DNA of 12,837 nucleotides from an uncultured Pseudodesulfovibrio sp. (GTDB lineage: Bacteria; Desulfobacterota; Desulfovibrionia; Desulfovibrionales; Desulfovibrionaceae). The stretch covers positions 1-12,837 of the forward strand of contig CAMYLL010000046.1 in the NCBI GenBank assembly GCA_947259235.1. Reading direction: 5' to 3'. Position numbers and translations under genes: made by a program. Positions within the stretch are counted from its first letter, which is position 1. Every line of letters begins with the position of its first letter. Positions 6,353 through 12,837 of this stretch are shown in pieces. The notes below the pieces were generated by a model, which saw only the letters and a program-made list of their open reading frames with translations, did no database searches and was not told the origin of the DNA.

Positions 6353-8092
6353 ATGAAACGTCTACGCCACCTGCTGCTGGCCGCTCTCTTCGCGGTTCTG
6401 GCAGCTCCGCAGGCATTGGCCTGCACCACGATGATAGCCACGCCCGGAGCCACGGCGGACGGGTCCATGATGGTCACCCATTCCGACGATGACGAACTGG
6501 GCGACCAGCGCCTCGTCTTCGTTCCCGCCAAGGATCAGAAGGGAGTCCGCAAGGTCTACCCCGAGGCATACGCCTACCCGCGCATCGTCACCGACGACCG
6601 AGGCCCGGCCTACGACACCAAGGGCTACCCGCCCACAGAGGCCCTGGGAACCGTACCCTATGCCGAGATCTGGAAGATCCTGGGCCGCGAGCAGAAGCGG
6701 TCCTTCACCTATTTCGACGGCAATTACGGGATCATGAACGAGAAGAACCTGATGATGGGCGAGTGCACCAACGCCGCGAACTTCGAGCCCAAGGCCAACC
6801 CCACGGCGTCCTCGGGCAACCCGCAACGGATATTCTACAGCTCGGAACTCTCCCGCATCGCCCTGGAGAACTGCACCACCGCGCGCGAGGCAATCAAACT
6901 CATGGGCGGACTGATCGAGAAATACGGATTCTACGACACGGGCGAGACCCTGCTGGTGGCCGATGAAAAAGAGGCCTGGGTCTTCGAGATGTGCGCCCTG
7001 CCCGATTCCAGGTATCACTCCGCATGGGTGGCCAAACGCGTGCCGGACGGCGAGTATTTCGTGGCCGCGAACACCTTCCGCATCCGCGAGGTGATCAAGG
7101 ACGACCCGGACAACTTCCAGTACTCCAGGCTGCTCATCCCCGGCCTGAAAAAGCTGAAGTGGTGGGACGAGAGCAAGCAGGGGCCCGTGGACTGGCTGCG
7201 CGCCGTCAGCCCCGGTGAATATAACCACCCCTACTACTCCCTGCGCCGCGTCTGGCGCGCCATGGACCGGGTCAACCCGGACCTGGGCCTCTCCCCATGG
7301 GTCAAGGACACCTACTCCACGGACTATCCCTTCTCCATCCCGCCGAGCACCAAGCTCGACCTGGCAAAGGTGTTCGCCCTGTACCGCGACCATTATGAAG
7401 GGACCCAGTTCGACCTGACCAAGGGCGTGGCCGCCGGTCCCTACGGCGACCCGCACCGCTTCGTCGGTCCCTATGACGGCAACCAGAACAACGTGGACGC
7501 GGACAAGAAGTTCTACGGCGCATGGGAGCGGGCCATCTCGGTCTTCTACCAGGGCTACACCTTTGTCTGCCAGACCCGGCCAAACGCCCCGGAATACACC
7601 AAGGGCGTGGTCTGGTTCGGCCCGGACGTCTCGGCAACCACCTGCTTCGCGCCCTTCTTCTCCAAGATGGCGCAGCTCCCCAAGCCCTATCAGTCGGGCG
7701 ACCCCCAGGCCTTCGATCCGTCCTCGGCCTGGTGGCACTTCGACCTGCTCGCCAACTGGTCGCGGCTCAACTTCCAGCGCATCACCAAGGTGGACATCGA
7801 ACCCGTACAGCAACAGCTTGAAAGCGCGGCCATGGATGGCGTCCTGGCCATGGACGAGGCCGTGGCGGGCAAGAGCGACGAGGAGGCCCGCAACATCGTC
7901 ACCGAGTTCGGGTTCGTCAACGCCGGACAGGTGCTCGACACATGGCGCGACCTGACCTTCGCCATCTTTGCCAAGTACTCCGACGGCTACATCAACCTGC
8001 CCGGCGGGCCGGCCAAGGCCATCGGCTACCCCTCGGACTGGCTCGACAAGACAAACTACGCCGACGGCCCGGTGAGCTACGACATAAAGTAG
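6353..8092 (+). CDS. Exported C69-family dipeptidase (PepD-like, Ntn hydrolase)
   Basis: This 579-residue protein belongs to peptidase family C69, which cleaves dipeptides and uses an N-terminal cysteine as nucleophile. A clear signal peptide (residues 1-23, ending PQALA) is followed at once by C24 in CTTMIATPGATADGS, the family's N-terminal catalytic block. Downstream family blocks are NYGIMNEKNLMMGECTN (124-140), LLVADEKEAWVFEM (about 200-213) and WVAKRVPDGEYFVAANTFRI. Cleavage by signal peptidase after ALA would itself expose the catalytic cysteine in the periplasm. I start at ATG 6353, not the in-frame ATG at 6320, because AGGAG (6341-6345) is seven bases upstream and the resulting signal peptide is normal. 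The gene stands alone, divergent from mnmA and convergent with gatA, with a shared hairpin terminator. A lipoprotein reading (ALAC) is possible but the lipobox is weak. Substrates are unknown; peptide scavenging or murein peptide turnover are both conceivable. Confidence 0.9.
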   Translation: MKRLRHLLLAALFAVLAAPQALACTTMIATPGATADGSMMVTHSDDDELGDQRLVFVPAKDQKGVRKVYPEAYAYPRIVTDDRGPAYDTKGYPPTEALGTVPYAEIWKILGREQKRSFTYFDGNYGIMNEKNLMMGECTNAANFEPKANPTASSGNPQRIFYSSELSRIALENCTTAREAIKLMGGLIEKYGFYDTGETLLVADEKEAWVFEMCALPDSRYHSAWVAKRVPDGEYFVAANTFRIREVIKDDPDNFQYSRLLIPGLKKLKWWDESKQGPVDWLRAVSPGEYNHPYYSLRRVWRAMDRVNPDLGLSPWVKDTYSTDYPFSIPPSTKLDLAKVFALYRDHYEGTQFDLTKGVAAGPYGDPHRFVGPYDGNQNNVDADKKFYGAWERAISVFYQGYTFVCQTRPNAPEYTKGVVWFGPDVSATTCFAPFFSKMAQLPKPYQSGDPQAFDPSSAWWHFDLLANWSRLNFQRITKVDIEPVQQQLESAAMDGVLAMDEAVAGKSDEEARNIVTEFGFVNAGQVLDTWRDLTFAIFAKYSDGYINLPGGPAKAIGYPSDWLDKTNYADGPVSYDIK

Positions 8093-8124
8093 CCCGCGCC
8101 GCAAAACCATGACCTGACACGAAA

Positions 8125-8158
8125 GAGCCGGTCGCCGAAAATGTTCGGCGACCGGCTC
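8125..8158. terminator. Bidirectional hairpin terminator between convergent genes
   Basis: A perfect inverted repeat of 15 bases, GAGCCGGTCGCCGAA (8125-8139) and its complement (8144-8158), encloses a 4-base loop, AATG. It lies 32 bases after the dipeptidase stop and 27 bases after the gatA stop. The minus-strand transcript has only a short UUU tail and the plus strand none, so it may work as a roadblock or 3'-end stabiliser as much as a classical terminator. Confidence 0.8.
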
Positions 8159-8185
8159 CGGTCATTGATGCGGTTGTCCCTGCTC

Positions 8186-9643
8186 CTACAGCGCGGGCTG
8201 GGGCATGGGGTCGAGATTGCACTCCAGGCAGGCGGCCACGGAGAGCATGGTCGCCTCCTCGAAGGGGCGGCCCATGAGCTGGAGGCCCACCGGCATGCCC
8301 GAGTCGCTGCCCAGCCCAACGGGCAGGCTCATGCCCGGGAGTCCGGCCAGGTTCAGGGAGATGGTGAAGATGTCCATGAGATACATCTGGAGCGGGTCCG
8401 CCTTGGCTCCGGCCTTGAAGGCCGTGGTCGGGCAGACCGGCCCGGCGATGAGATCGCACTGGGTCAGGGCCGTGTCGAAATCCTGGCGCAGCAGACGGCG
8501 GACCTTGGCGGCCTTGTTGTAATAGGCATCGTAATAGCCGGAGGAGAGCACGTAGGTTCCCATGATGATGCGCCGCTGCACCTCGTCGCCGAACCCTTCG
8601 GTGCGGCTGGCGGTGTACATGTCGATGAGCTCCTCGGCCCCCTCGCTGCGATGGCCGAAGCGGACGCCGTCGAACCGGGAGAGGTTGGACGACGCCTCGG
8701 CCATGGCGATGATGTAGTAGGTGGCGATGGCGTAGTCCGTCAGGGAAAGGGACACCGGAACGGTCGTGGCGCCCAGCGCCTCGGCCTTGGCCACGGCGGC
8801 CCGGCAGGCGGCCTCTACCTCGGGGTCAAGGCCCTCGCCCCAATACTCCCTGGGCAGGCCGATGGTCACGCCGTCAAGGGACTCGCGGCCCAGCCCGGAC
8901 AGATAGTCCGGCACAGGCACGTCCACGGAAGTCGAATCCCTGGGGTCGTGTCCGGCGATGACCTGGAGCACGCGGGCGGCGTCTTCCACGGAGCGGGTCA
9001 TGGGGCCAATCTGGTCCAGGGACGAGCCGTAGGCGATGAGGCCGTAGCGGGACACCCGGCCATAGGTGGGCTTGAGCCCGACGATGCCGCAAAAGGAGGC
9101 AGGCAGGCGGATGGAGCCGCCGGTATCCGTACCCAGCGCGGCAAAACACTGGCCCGCGGCCACCGATGCGCCGGAGCCGCCGGACGAGCCGCCCGGCACG
9201 CGTTCCACGTCCCAGGGGTTGCCGGTCTGGAAAAAGGCGGAGTTCTCGGTGGACGAGCCCATGGCGAACTCGTCCATGTTCGCCTTGCCGATGACCACGG
9301 CCCCGGCCTCGCGCAGCCTGGTCACGGACGTGGCGTCATAAAAAGGAACGAAATTTTCGAGAATCTTCGAGGCGCAGGTGGTCCTGGTTCCCCGCGTGGT
9401 GAGCAGGTCCTTGAGCACCACGGGCACGCCCCACAGGGGCTTGGCCGGGTCCGGGCCCTGGGCGTCCATGGCCGCGGCCTGGGTCCTGGCCTCGTCGGCG
9501 GTGACGGTGATAAGCGCCCGGACAGAAGGCTCGGTGGCCTCGATGCGGCTCAGGCAGGCTTCCACCGCCTCGGTCACGGTCACCGTGCCGTCCTGCAACA
9601 ATCCGGCAAGCTCGGTGAGCGTCTTGGTATGGAGTTCAGACAT
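8186..9643 (-). CDS. gatA: Asp-tRNA(Asn)/Glu-tRNA(Gln) amidotransferase subunit A
   Basis: This 485-residue protein has the standard length of GatA, the glutaminase/amidase subunit of GatCAB. It releases ammonia from glutamine or asparagine for conversion of Glu-tRNA(Gln) or Asp-tRNA(Asn) to the correct amide form. The amidase signature is intact: catalytic lysine K78 (VVLKDL), cis-serine S153 within [15 protein letters not shown] (150-164), and nucleophile S177 in TDTGGSIR. These residues are each one position before the S. aureus GatA triad (K79, S154, S178). The start at ATG 9641-9643 has an AGGA ribosome site. gatC lies 58 bases upstream, and gatB, needed for the complete enzyme, is not in the window. 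The coding end is followed by the shared hairpin at 8125-8158. Other amidases are much less likely given the adjacent gatC. Confidence 0.97.
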   Translation of the reverse strand: MSELHTKTLTELAGLLQDGTVTVTEAVEACLSRIEATEPSVRALITVTADEARTQAAAMDAQGPDPAKPLWGVPVVLKDLLTTRGTRTTCASKILENFVPFYDATSVTRLREAGAVVIGKANMDEFAMGSSTENSAFFQTGNPWDVERVPGGSSGGSGASVAAGQCFAALGTDTGGSIRLPASFCGIVGLKPTYGRVSRYGLIAYGSSLDQIGPMTRSVEDAARVLQVIAGHDPRDSTSVDVPVPDYLSGLGRESLDGVTIGLPREYWGEGLDPEVEAACRAAVAKAEALGATTVPVSLSLTDYAIATYYIIAMAEASSNLSRFDGVRFGHRSEGAEELIDMYTASRTEGFGDEVQRRIIMGTYVLSSGYYDAYYNKAAKVRRLLRQDFDTALTQCDLIAGPVCPTTAFKAGAKADPLQMYLMDIFTISLNLAGLPGMSLPVGLGSDSGMPVGLQLMGRPFEEATMLSVAACLECNLDPMPQPAL

Positions 9644-9701
9644 GTTCTATCCTGAATGTGTGCGATGCGTTGAAAACGGGGAAAAACCGGACAGCGGCCG
9701 G

Positions 9702-9986
9702 CTAGACGATCCGGGGAACGATGAAGAACTGGCCGTCCTGCCTGGGCGCGTTGCCCAGTATCTCGTCACGGGAGAACTCCTTCCTCGCCACGTCGAGACG
9801 GAGCACCGTCGTGTGCTCCACCGGGCTGTACATGGGTTCCACGCTGTCAGTGTCCAGCTCGCCGAGCTTGTCCATGTGCCCCAGGATATCGCCGAGCTGT
9901 CCGGCGAACAGTTCGAGCTTCTCCTGCGGAAGGTCGAGACGCGAGAGCCGCGCGACCTTGGCCACTTCTTCCGGGCTTATCTTCAT
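9702..9986 (-). CDS. gatC: Asp-tRNA(Asn)/Glu-tRNA(Gln) amidotransferase subunit C
   Basis: This 94-residue protein matches GatC, the small subunit that wraps around the GatA-GatB interface and stabilises the amidotransferase. Family marks are the N-terminal EEVAKVARLSRLDLPQEKLE (6-25), the helix LGDILGHMDKLGELDT, the VEPMYSPVE turn and the acidic/proline C-terminal segment ending FFIVPRIV. Length is normal. The ATG at 9984-9986 has an AAGGAG ribosome site at ideal spacing, which rules out the longer reading frame upstream. It follows the LpoA-like gene by 76 bases and precedes gatA by 58 bases, so the three are probably one transcript. A short stem (CCGG/CCGG) followed by TTTTT on the minus strand lies in the gatC-gatA gap but is too weak to call a terminator. 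Confidence 0.95.
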   Translation of the reverse strand: MKISPEEVAKVARLSRLDLPQEKLELFAGQLGDILGHMDKLGELDTDSVEPMYSPVEHTTVLRLDVARKEFSRDEILGNAPRQDGQFFIVPRIV

Positions 9987-10062
9987 TATCGATGCTCCTT
10001 GCGCTTCACGATGCGATCCGGCGCGGCCGCCTGATCGGCACGGGGACCGGGCCGCCGCGCTG

Positions 10063-12075
10063 TTAGAAAATGTTCTTATCCTGCCGGGCCTTCTCGGCTT
10101 CCTGCCGCTTCTCATAGGCATCCAGGCGCTTCTCCCGGCCCGCCTTGGCCTGGGCTATGCGCTGGGCGAGCCAGGCGGCGTTCACCAGCCGCTTGCCGTT
10201 GCTGGCCGGGCTGAAGAGATAGAGGTTCTGGCTGGCCACGCCCCGGGCGTCCCAGGTCATGGGGGCCATGCTGTAGTCCACGCCACGGACCGAGGCCACG
10301 CGCGCGTTGACGTCGTCTGCGGTCCAGCCCGAGGGCAGTGTGCCGAAACGACCGGCAAAGCGCAGGAAGTCGTAACCGAGGGCCACCCAGAAGTCCGCCT
10401 GGCCGAGGCCTTCCTCGGTCATTGCGGCCTGCAGGGCGCGGCCTCCCTCGCTGTCTTCCCACCATGCGCCGGGGCAGACGGCCAGTCTGTAGTAGTGGTC
10501 GTCGATGTTCTTGGCCCCGTCCAGGGCCCGACTCCACAGACTCGGGCCGAGAAAGACGAGCTGGTCGCCTTCGTAAAAGAAGAAAGTGGGCAGCAGGGTC
10601 TGAGCCTGGCCCCACCCGTCGGGCACGAAGACCGCGCCGAAATCGGGCTGCTCCAGCGGCACGTCCTTGTTCTCGCTGAAGTCCGCGGGGACCTTGAGCA
10701 GCTTTGCCACCCGCTTGCCCCACTGCTTCAAATCCTTTGACGGATAGGACTGCATGCCCCGGATGCGGCCGCCCAGGGGAGCGGCCTCGCGGTAAAAGGT
10801 CTCGGCCATGGCCCGGCCGAATTTTTCCTCGGGATAGAAGATAGCCAGGTCCTTGATGCCCAGCTCGTCCACGGCGAGGTGGACAAGGCTGCGCACCTCG
10901 TCGTTGCGGCTGGAGAAGAACCTCCATGCGTCGCGTCCCTCTTCCAGATCGCCCAGCGAAGCCAGAAAGGTGAAGACCGCCCGCTTGTCGAGCACGCGCT
11001 CGCCCGGGGCCACGCCCTCGTAAAGCTGCTTGAACGCCTGCACGCGCAGGGGACCGCCCACCACGGAGTAATTGCCGGGCAGCTCGGCCAGACGCTTTTC
11101 CCACCCGGGGGCCTCGGTGTTGATGACGCGCAGATCCACGTCCACCGCCTCCTGGGCCAGCCGCCACTGGGCCAGCCCGGCGCCGCGCAGGATCTTGACG
11201 CCAACCTTGCCGTAGGGACCGGTCAGGGGCAGGGCAAGGGCCAGCCCGACGCGCGGCAGGCCGTACTTGTCCTCAAGCCCGGCCAGGGTCCGCTCCAGGG
11301 ACGCCCGGTCCTCCAGTTCGCCCTTGGCGGCCAGATTGCGCATGGTCCGCCATACGGACGACCAGGTCTCCTTGTTCGGCGCCTCGCGCACGCCCCGCTC
11401 GAACCCGACGAGAACATAGGGAAAGCGCCACTGCTGATCCACGGCCACGGCCTTGGACAGCTCCATGATCCTGACGTCGTCCAGTCCTTGAAGGACGGCG
11501 AGATAGTCGTGCTCCATGGCCGCCCGGGCCTGGGCATCGGGAGCCTGGGCATAGAAGACGGCCAATGCGTCCAGGGCGCGCTCGAAGTCGCCCCGGGTGC
11601 GATAATACTCGGCATACCACTGGGCCGCATCGGCGCGGGTGGCCCACGGGATCGTGGACGCGGCCTGGAGCCACTTGAGGTGGTTCTGCAACCGCTCCGT
11701 CTTGTCCAGGGCTGCCATTGTGTCGAGGTAGGTGCGCTCCCAGTACCCAAGCTCGATGGCCTTGGCGTCCAGGTTGGCCCAGTTCTCCAGCGCTATGCGT
11801 GCCTGATGATAGTGTCCGTTGCGGTAGGCGGAGTCGGCCAGTCGGCCGTAGATGACGGGCAGCTCGCTGCGCACGAGGTCCTGGCGTTCCAGCAGCGCGG
11901 CATAATACAGTTCCGCCGCTTCCCAGCGTTTGGCCTGCCAGGCGGCGTCGGCCTCCACCAGCAGATTGGGGGTGGAGAGAAGCTCCACGCTCTTTATGGT
12001 CTGCCTCGGAGCGCAGCCCCAGCCGAACAGGGCCAGGAGAGCAAGAAGCAGAAGCATCCTGAGAATGGTGGGCAT
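10063..12075 (-). CDS. LpoA-like penicillin-binding protein activator (TPR plus periplasmic-binding-protein fold)
   Basis: This is a predicted 670-residue envelope lipoprotein. The hydrophobic signal (residues 7-19) ends in LFGWGC, with C21 as the likely lipidated residue; the lipobox is unusual, with G18-W19-G20 before the cysteine. Residues about 40-250 look like a helical TPR-type solenoid (repeated aromatic/Ala helices such as AAELYYAALLE and GHYHQARIALE). From about residue 270 (PRVGLALALPLTGPYGKVG) to 640 there is a type I periplasmic-binding-protein fold as in branched-chain amino acid receptors. This TPR plus PBP-fold pairing is that of LpoA, which activates a class A penicillin-binding protein from the outer membrane. 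The end is a charged, Lys/Glu/Arg-rich tail. I start at ATG 12075; an ATG at 12102 adds nine residues. The gene follows the dnaK terminator and precedes gatC. A stand-alone receptor protein is the alternative. Confidence 0.8.
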   Translation of the reverse strand: MPTILRMLLLLALLALFGWGCAPRQTIKSVELLSTPNLLVEADAAWQAKRWEAAELYYAALLERQDLVRSELPVIYGRLADSAYRNGHYHQARIALENWANLDAKAIELGYWERTYLDTMAALDKTERLQNHLKWLQAASTIPWATRADAAQWYAEYYRTRGDFERALDALAVFYAQAPDAQARAAMEHDYLAVLQGLDDVRIMELSKAVAVDQQWRFPYVLVGFERGVREAPNKETWSSVWRTMRNLAAKGELEDRASLERTLAGLEDKYGLPRVGLALALPLTGPYGKVGVKILRGAGLAQWRLAQEAVDVDLRVINTEAPGWEKRLAELPGNYSVVGGPLRVQAFKQLYEGVAPGERVLDKRAVFTFLASLGDLEEGRDAWRFFSSRNDEVRSLVHLAVDELGIKDLAIFYPEEKFGRAMAETFYREAAPLGGRIRGMQSYPSKDLKQWGKRVAKLLKVPADFSENKDVPLEQPDFGAVFVPDGWGQAQTLLPTFFFYEGDQLVFLGPSLWSRALDGAKNIDDHYYRLAVCPGAWWEDSEGGRALQAAMTEEGLGQADFWVALGYDFLRFAGRFGTLPSGWTADDVNARVASVRGVDYSMAPMTWDARGVASQNLYLFSPASNGKRLVNAAWLAQRIAQAKAGREKRLDAYEKRQEAEKARQDKNIF

Positions 12076-12134
12076 GGTGGTCGATCCGTGTAGTGTGCGC
12101 ATGATGTATCGTGTCCCGGCTTTGGTGGGCGGGC

Positions 12135-12168
12135 AAATAAAAACCCGGCCCGCATCATGCGGGCCGGG
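12135..12168 (-). terminator. Intrinsic terminator of dnaK
   Basis: On the minus strand a GC-rich stem of 10 bp (CCCGGCCCGC, 12144-12153, with 12159-12168) closes a 5-base loop and is followed by TTTTTATTT (12143-12135). It starts 39 bases after the dnaK stop and separates dnaK from the downstream LpoA-like gene, which therefore needs its own promoter or read-through. Confidence 0.9.
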
Positions 12169-12207
12169 ATATGCTATACTTCGCTTGGCCTTCCAAGGCA
12201 AGTTGGA

Positions 12208-12837
12208 TTACTTGACCTCGGTGTAGTCCGCGTCGACCACGTCGTCGTCGCCCTTGGCGGAGGCGGAACCCCCGGCCTCGCCGCCCGCTCCGGCCTCGGG
12301 GCCGCCGGGCTGCGCGGTGGACTGCTGGGCGTAGAGCTGCTCGGCCAGCTTGTGTGAGGACTGGGACAGCTCGTCGGTCTTGGCCTTGATCACGTCCGCG
12401 TCGTCGGTCTCAAGCGCCTTCTTGAGGGCCTCGATCTTGGTCTCGATGTCAGCCTTGAGCCCGGCGTCTACCTTGTCGCCAAGGTCGCGCATGGACTTCT
12501 CGGAGGTGTAGATCAGGGTGTCCGCATTGTTGCGGGCCTCGATCAGCCCCTGCTTCTTCTTGTCCTCGTCGGAGTGAGCCTCGGCGTCCTTGACCATCTG
12601 CTCGATCTCGTCATCGGAGAGACCCGAGGACGCGGTGATCTGGATGGACTGCTCACGGCCGGTTCCCATGTCCTTGGCGTTGACGTGGACGATACCGTTG
12701 GCGTCGATGTCAAAGGAGACCTCGATCTGCGGCACGCCGCGCGGCGCCGGCGGAATGCCGGAGAGCTCGAAGTTGCCGAGCAGTTTGTTGTCCGCGGACA
12801 TGGGCCGCTCTCCCTGGAAGCACCGGATGGACACCGA
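12208..12837 (-). CDS. dnaK: Chaperone DnaK (Hsp70), C-terminal part (start outside window)
   Basis: The 209 residues present are the C-terminal third of DnaK, the cytoplasmic ATP-driven Hsp70 chaperone. The first segment, [16 protein letters not shown], then [24 protein letters not shown] and [14 protein letters not shown] in pieces, are the last strands of the substrate-binding beta domain. [20 protein letters not shown] begins the helical lid, followed by the lid helices (about residues 85-165). A Gly/Ala-rich linker leads to the typical acidic C terminus [13 protein letters not shown]. No frameshift is seen. The ATPase domain and start are beyond the right edge. The gene ends in a strong intrinsic terminator, and no dnaJ follows it here. 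GrpE or HrcA upstream cannot be assessed. Confidence 0.97.
   Translation of the reverse strand, partial: SVSIRCFQGERPMSADNKLLGNFELSGIPPAPRGVPQIEVSFDIDANGIVHVNAKDMGTGREQSIQITASSGLSDDEIEQMVKDAEAHSDEDKKKQGLIEARNNADTLIYTSEKSMRDLGDKVDAGLKADIETKIEALKKALETDDADVIKAKTDELSQSSHKLAEQLYAQQSTAQPGGPEAGAGGEAGGSASAKGDDDVVDADYTEVK

Noticed and set aside
6362..8110. Open frame of 582 codons on the minus strand opposite the dipeptidase gene
   Set aside because: The plus-strand product has clear family motifs and a signal peptide; the opposite frame is low-complexity Gly/Val/Leu-rich with no recognisable domain, as expected for an antisense frame in GC-rich DNA.
8141..9655. Open frame of 504 codons on the plus strand opposite gatA
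   Set aside because: It is the antisense of an intact gatA, rich in Gly, His and Arg, without a domain or a plausible ribosome site.
9644..9701. Possible attenuator between gatC and gatA (CCGG stem then TTTTT on the minus strand)
   Set aside because: The stem is only 4 bp with a 7-base loop, too weak for a terminator, and both subunits are needed in the same complex.
10021..10060. Inverted repeat GCGCGGC/GCCGCGC between the LpoA-like gene and gatC
   Set aside because: The arms are 7 bp with a 26-base loop and no T-tract; likely chance in GC-rich sequence.
10879..12093. Open frame of 404 codons on the plus strand opposite the LpoA-like gene
   Set aside because: It is a shadow of a well-supported minus-strand gene; the composition (Gly/Gln/His-rich) is not protein-like.
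1..12837. Mobile elements, CRISPR repeats, phage genes, tRNA or rRNA genes
   Set aside because: I found no transposase, integrase, direct-repeat array, cloverleaf or rRNA-like stretch; all long frames are explained by core genes.

Overview
The window is about 12.8 kb of GC-rich bacterial DNA densely packed with genes. Gene content and order (mtaB, DUF4416, yicC, a RemA-type DUF370 gene, gmk, pyrF; lipoprotein-type LpoA-like gene with gatC-gatA; exported C69 dipeptidase) suggest a Gram-negative deltaproteobacterium of the Desulfovibrio/Pseudodesulfovibrio type. That assignment is inferred from protein resemblance and synteny, as no rRNA is present.

Layout. (1) Positions 1-3849, minus strand: a tight six-gene run read as mtaB > DUF4416 > yicC > remA-like > gmk > pyrF (pyrF runs off the left edge). 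Three of the five junctions overlap or nearly touch, one has a 3-base gap, and one has a 68-base leader, so this looks like one operon joining tRNA modification, RNA turnover, a DNA-binding regulator and nucleotide synthesis. (2) Positions 3907-5023, plus strand: two small TPR-type lipoproteins that are paralogues of each other, divergent from mtaB across only 57 bases. (3) Positions 5063-6109, minus: an MnmA-type tRNA 2-thiouridylase, convergent with the lipoproteins. (4) A 243-base divergent intergenic region, then positions 6353-8092, plus: an exported C69-family dipeptidase. (5) A perfect 15-bp stem terminator at 8125-8158 between convergent genes. (6) Positions 8186-12075, minus: LpoA-like lipoprotein > gatC > gatA. 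(7) Positions 12208-12837, minus: the C-terminal third of dnaK, closed by a strong intrinsic terminator.

How the genes work together. Much of the window serves translation fidelity and RNA: MtaB and MnmA both modify tRNA anticodon-loop bases, GatCA belongs to the tRNA-dependent amidotransferase, and YicC is an endoribonuclease. Gmk and PyrF supply nucleotides. The envelope set consists of two TPR lipoproteins, an LpoA-like protein and a secreted dipeptidase.

I see no mobile element, CRISPR array, phage gene, tRNA, rRNA or defence system, and no gene-free stretch longer than about 245 bases. This is mostly a core-genome region. The least understood parts are the DUF4416 gene inside the operon, the paralogous lipoprotein pair, and the role of a RemA-type protein in a Gram-negative cell. 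No wholly new system is supported by the sequence.
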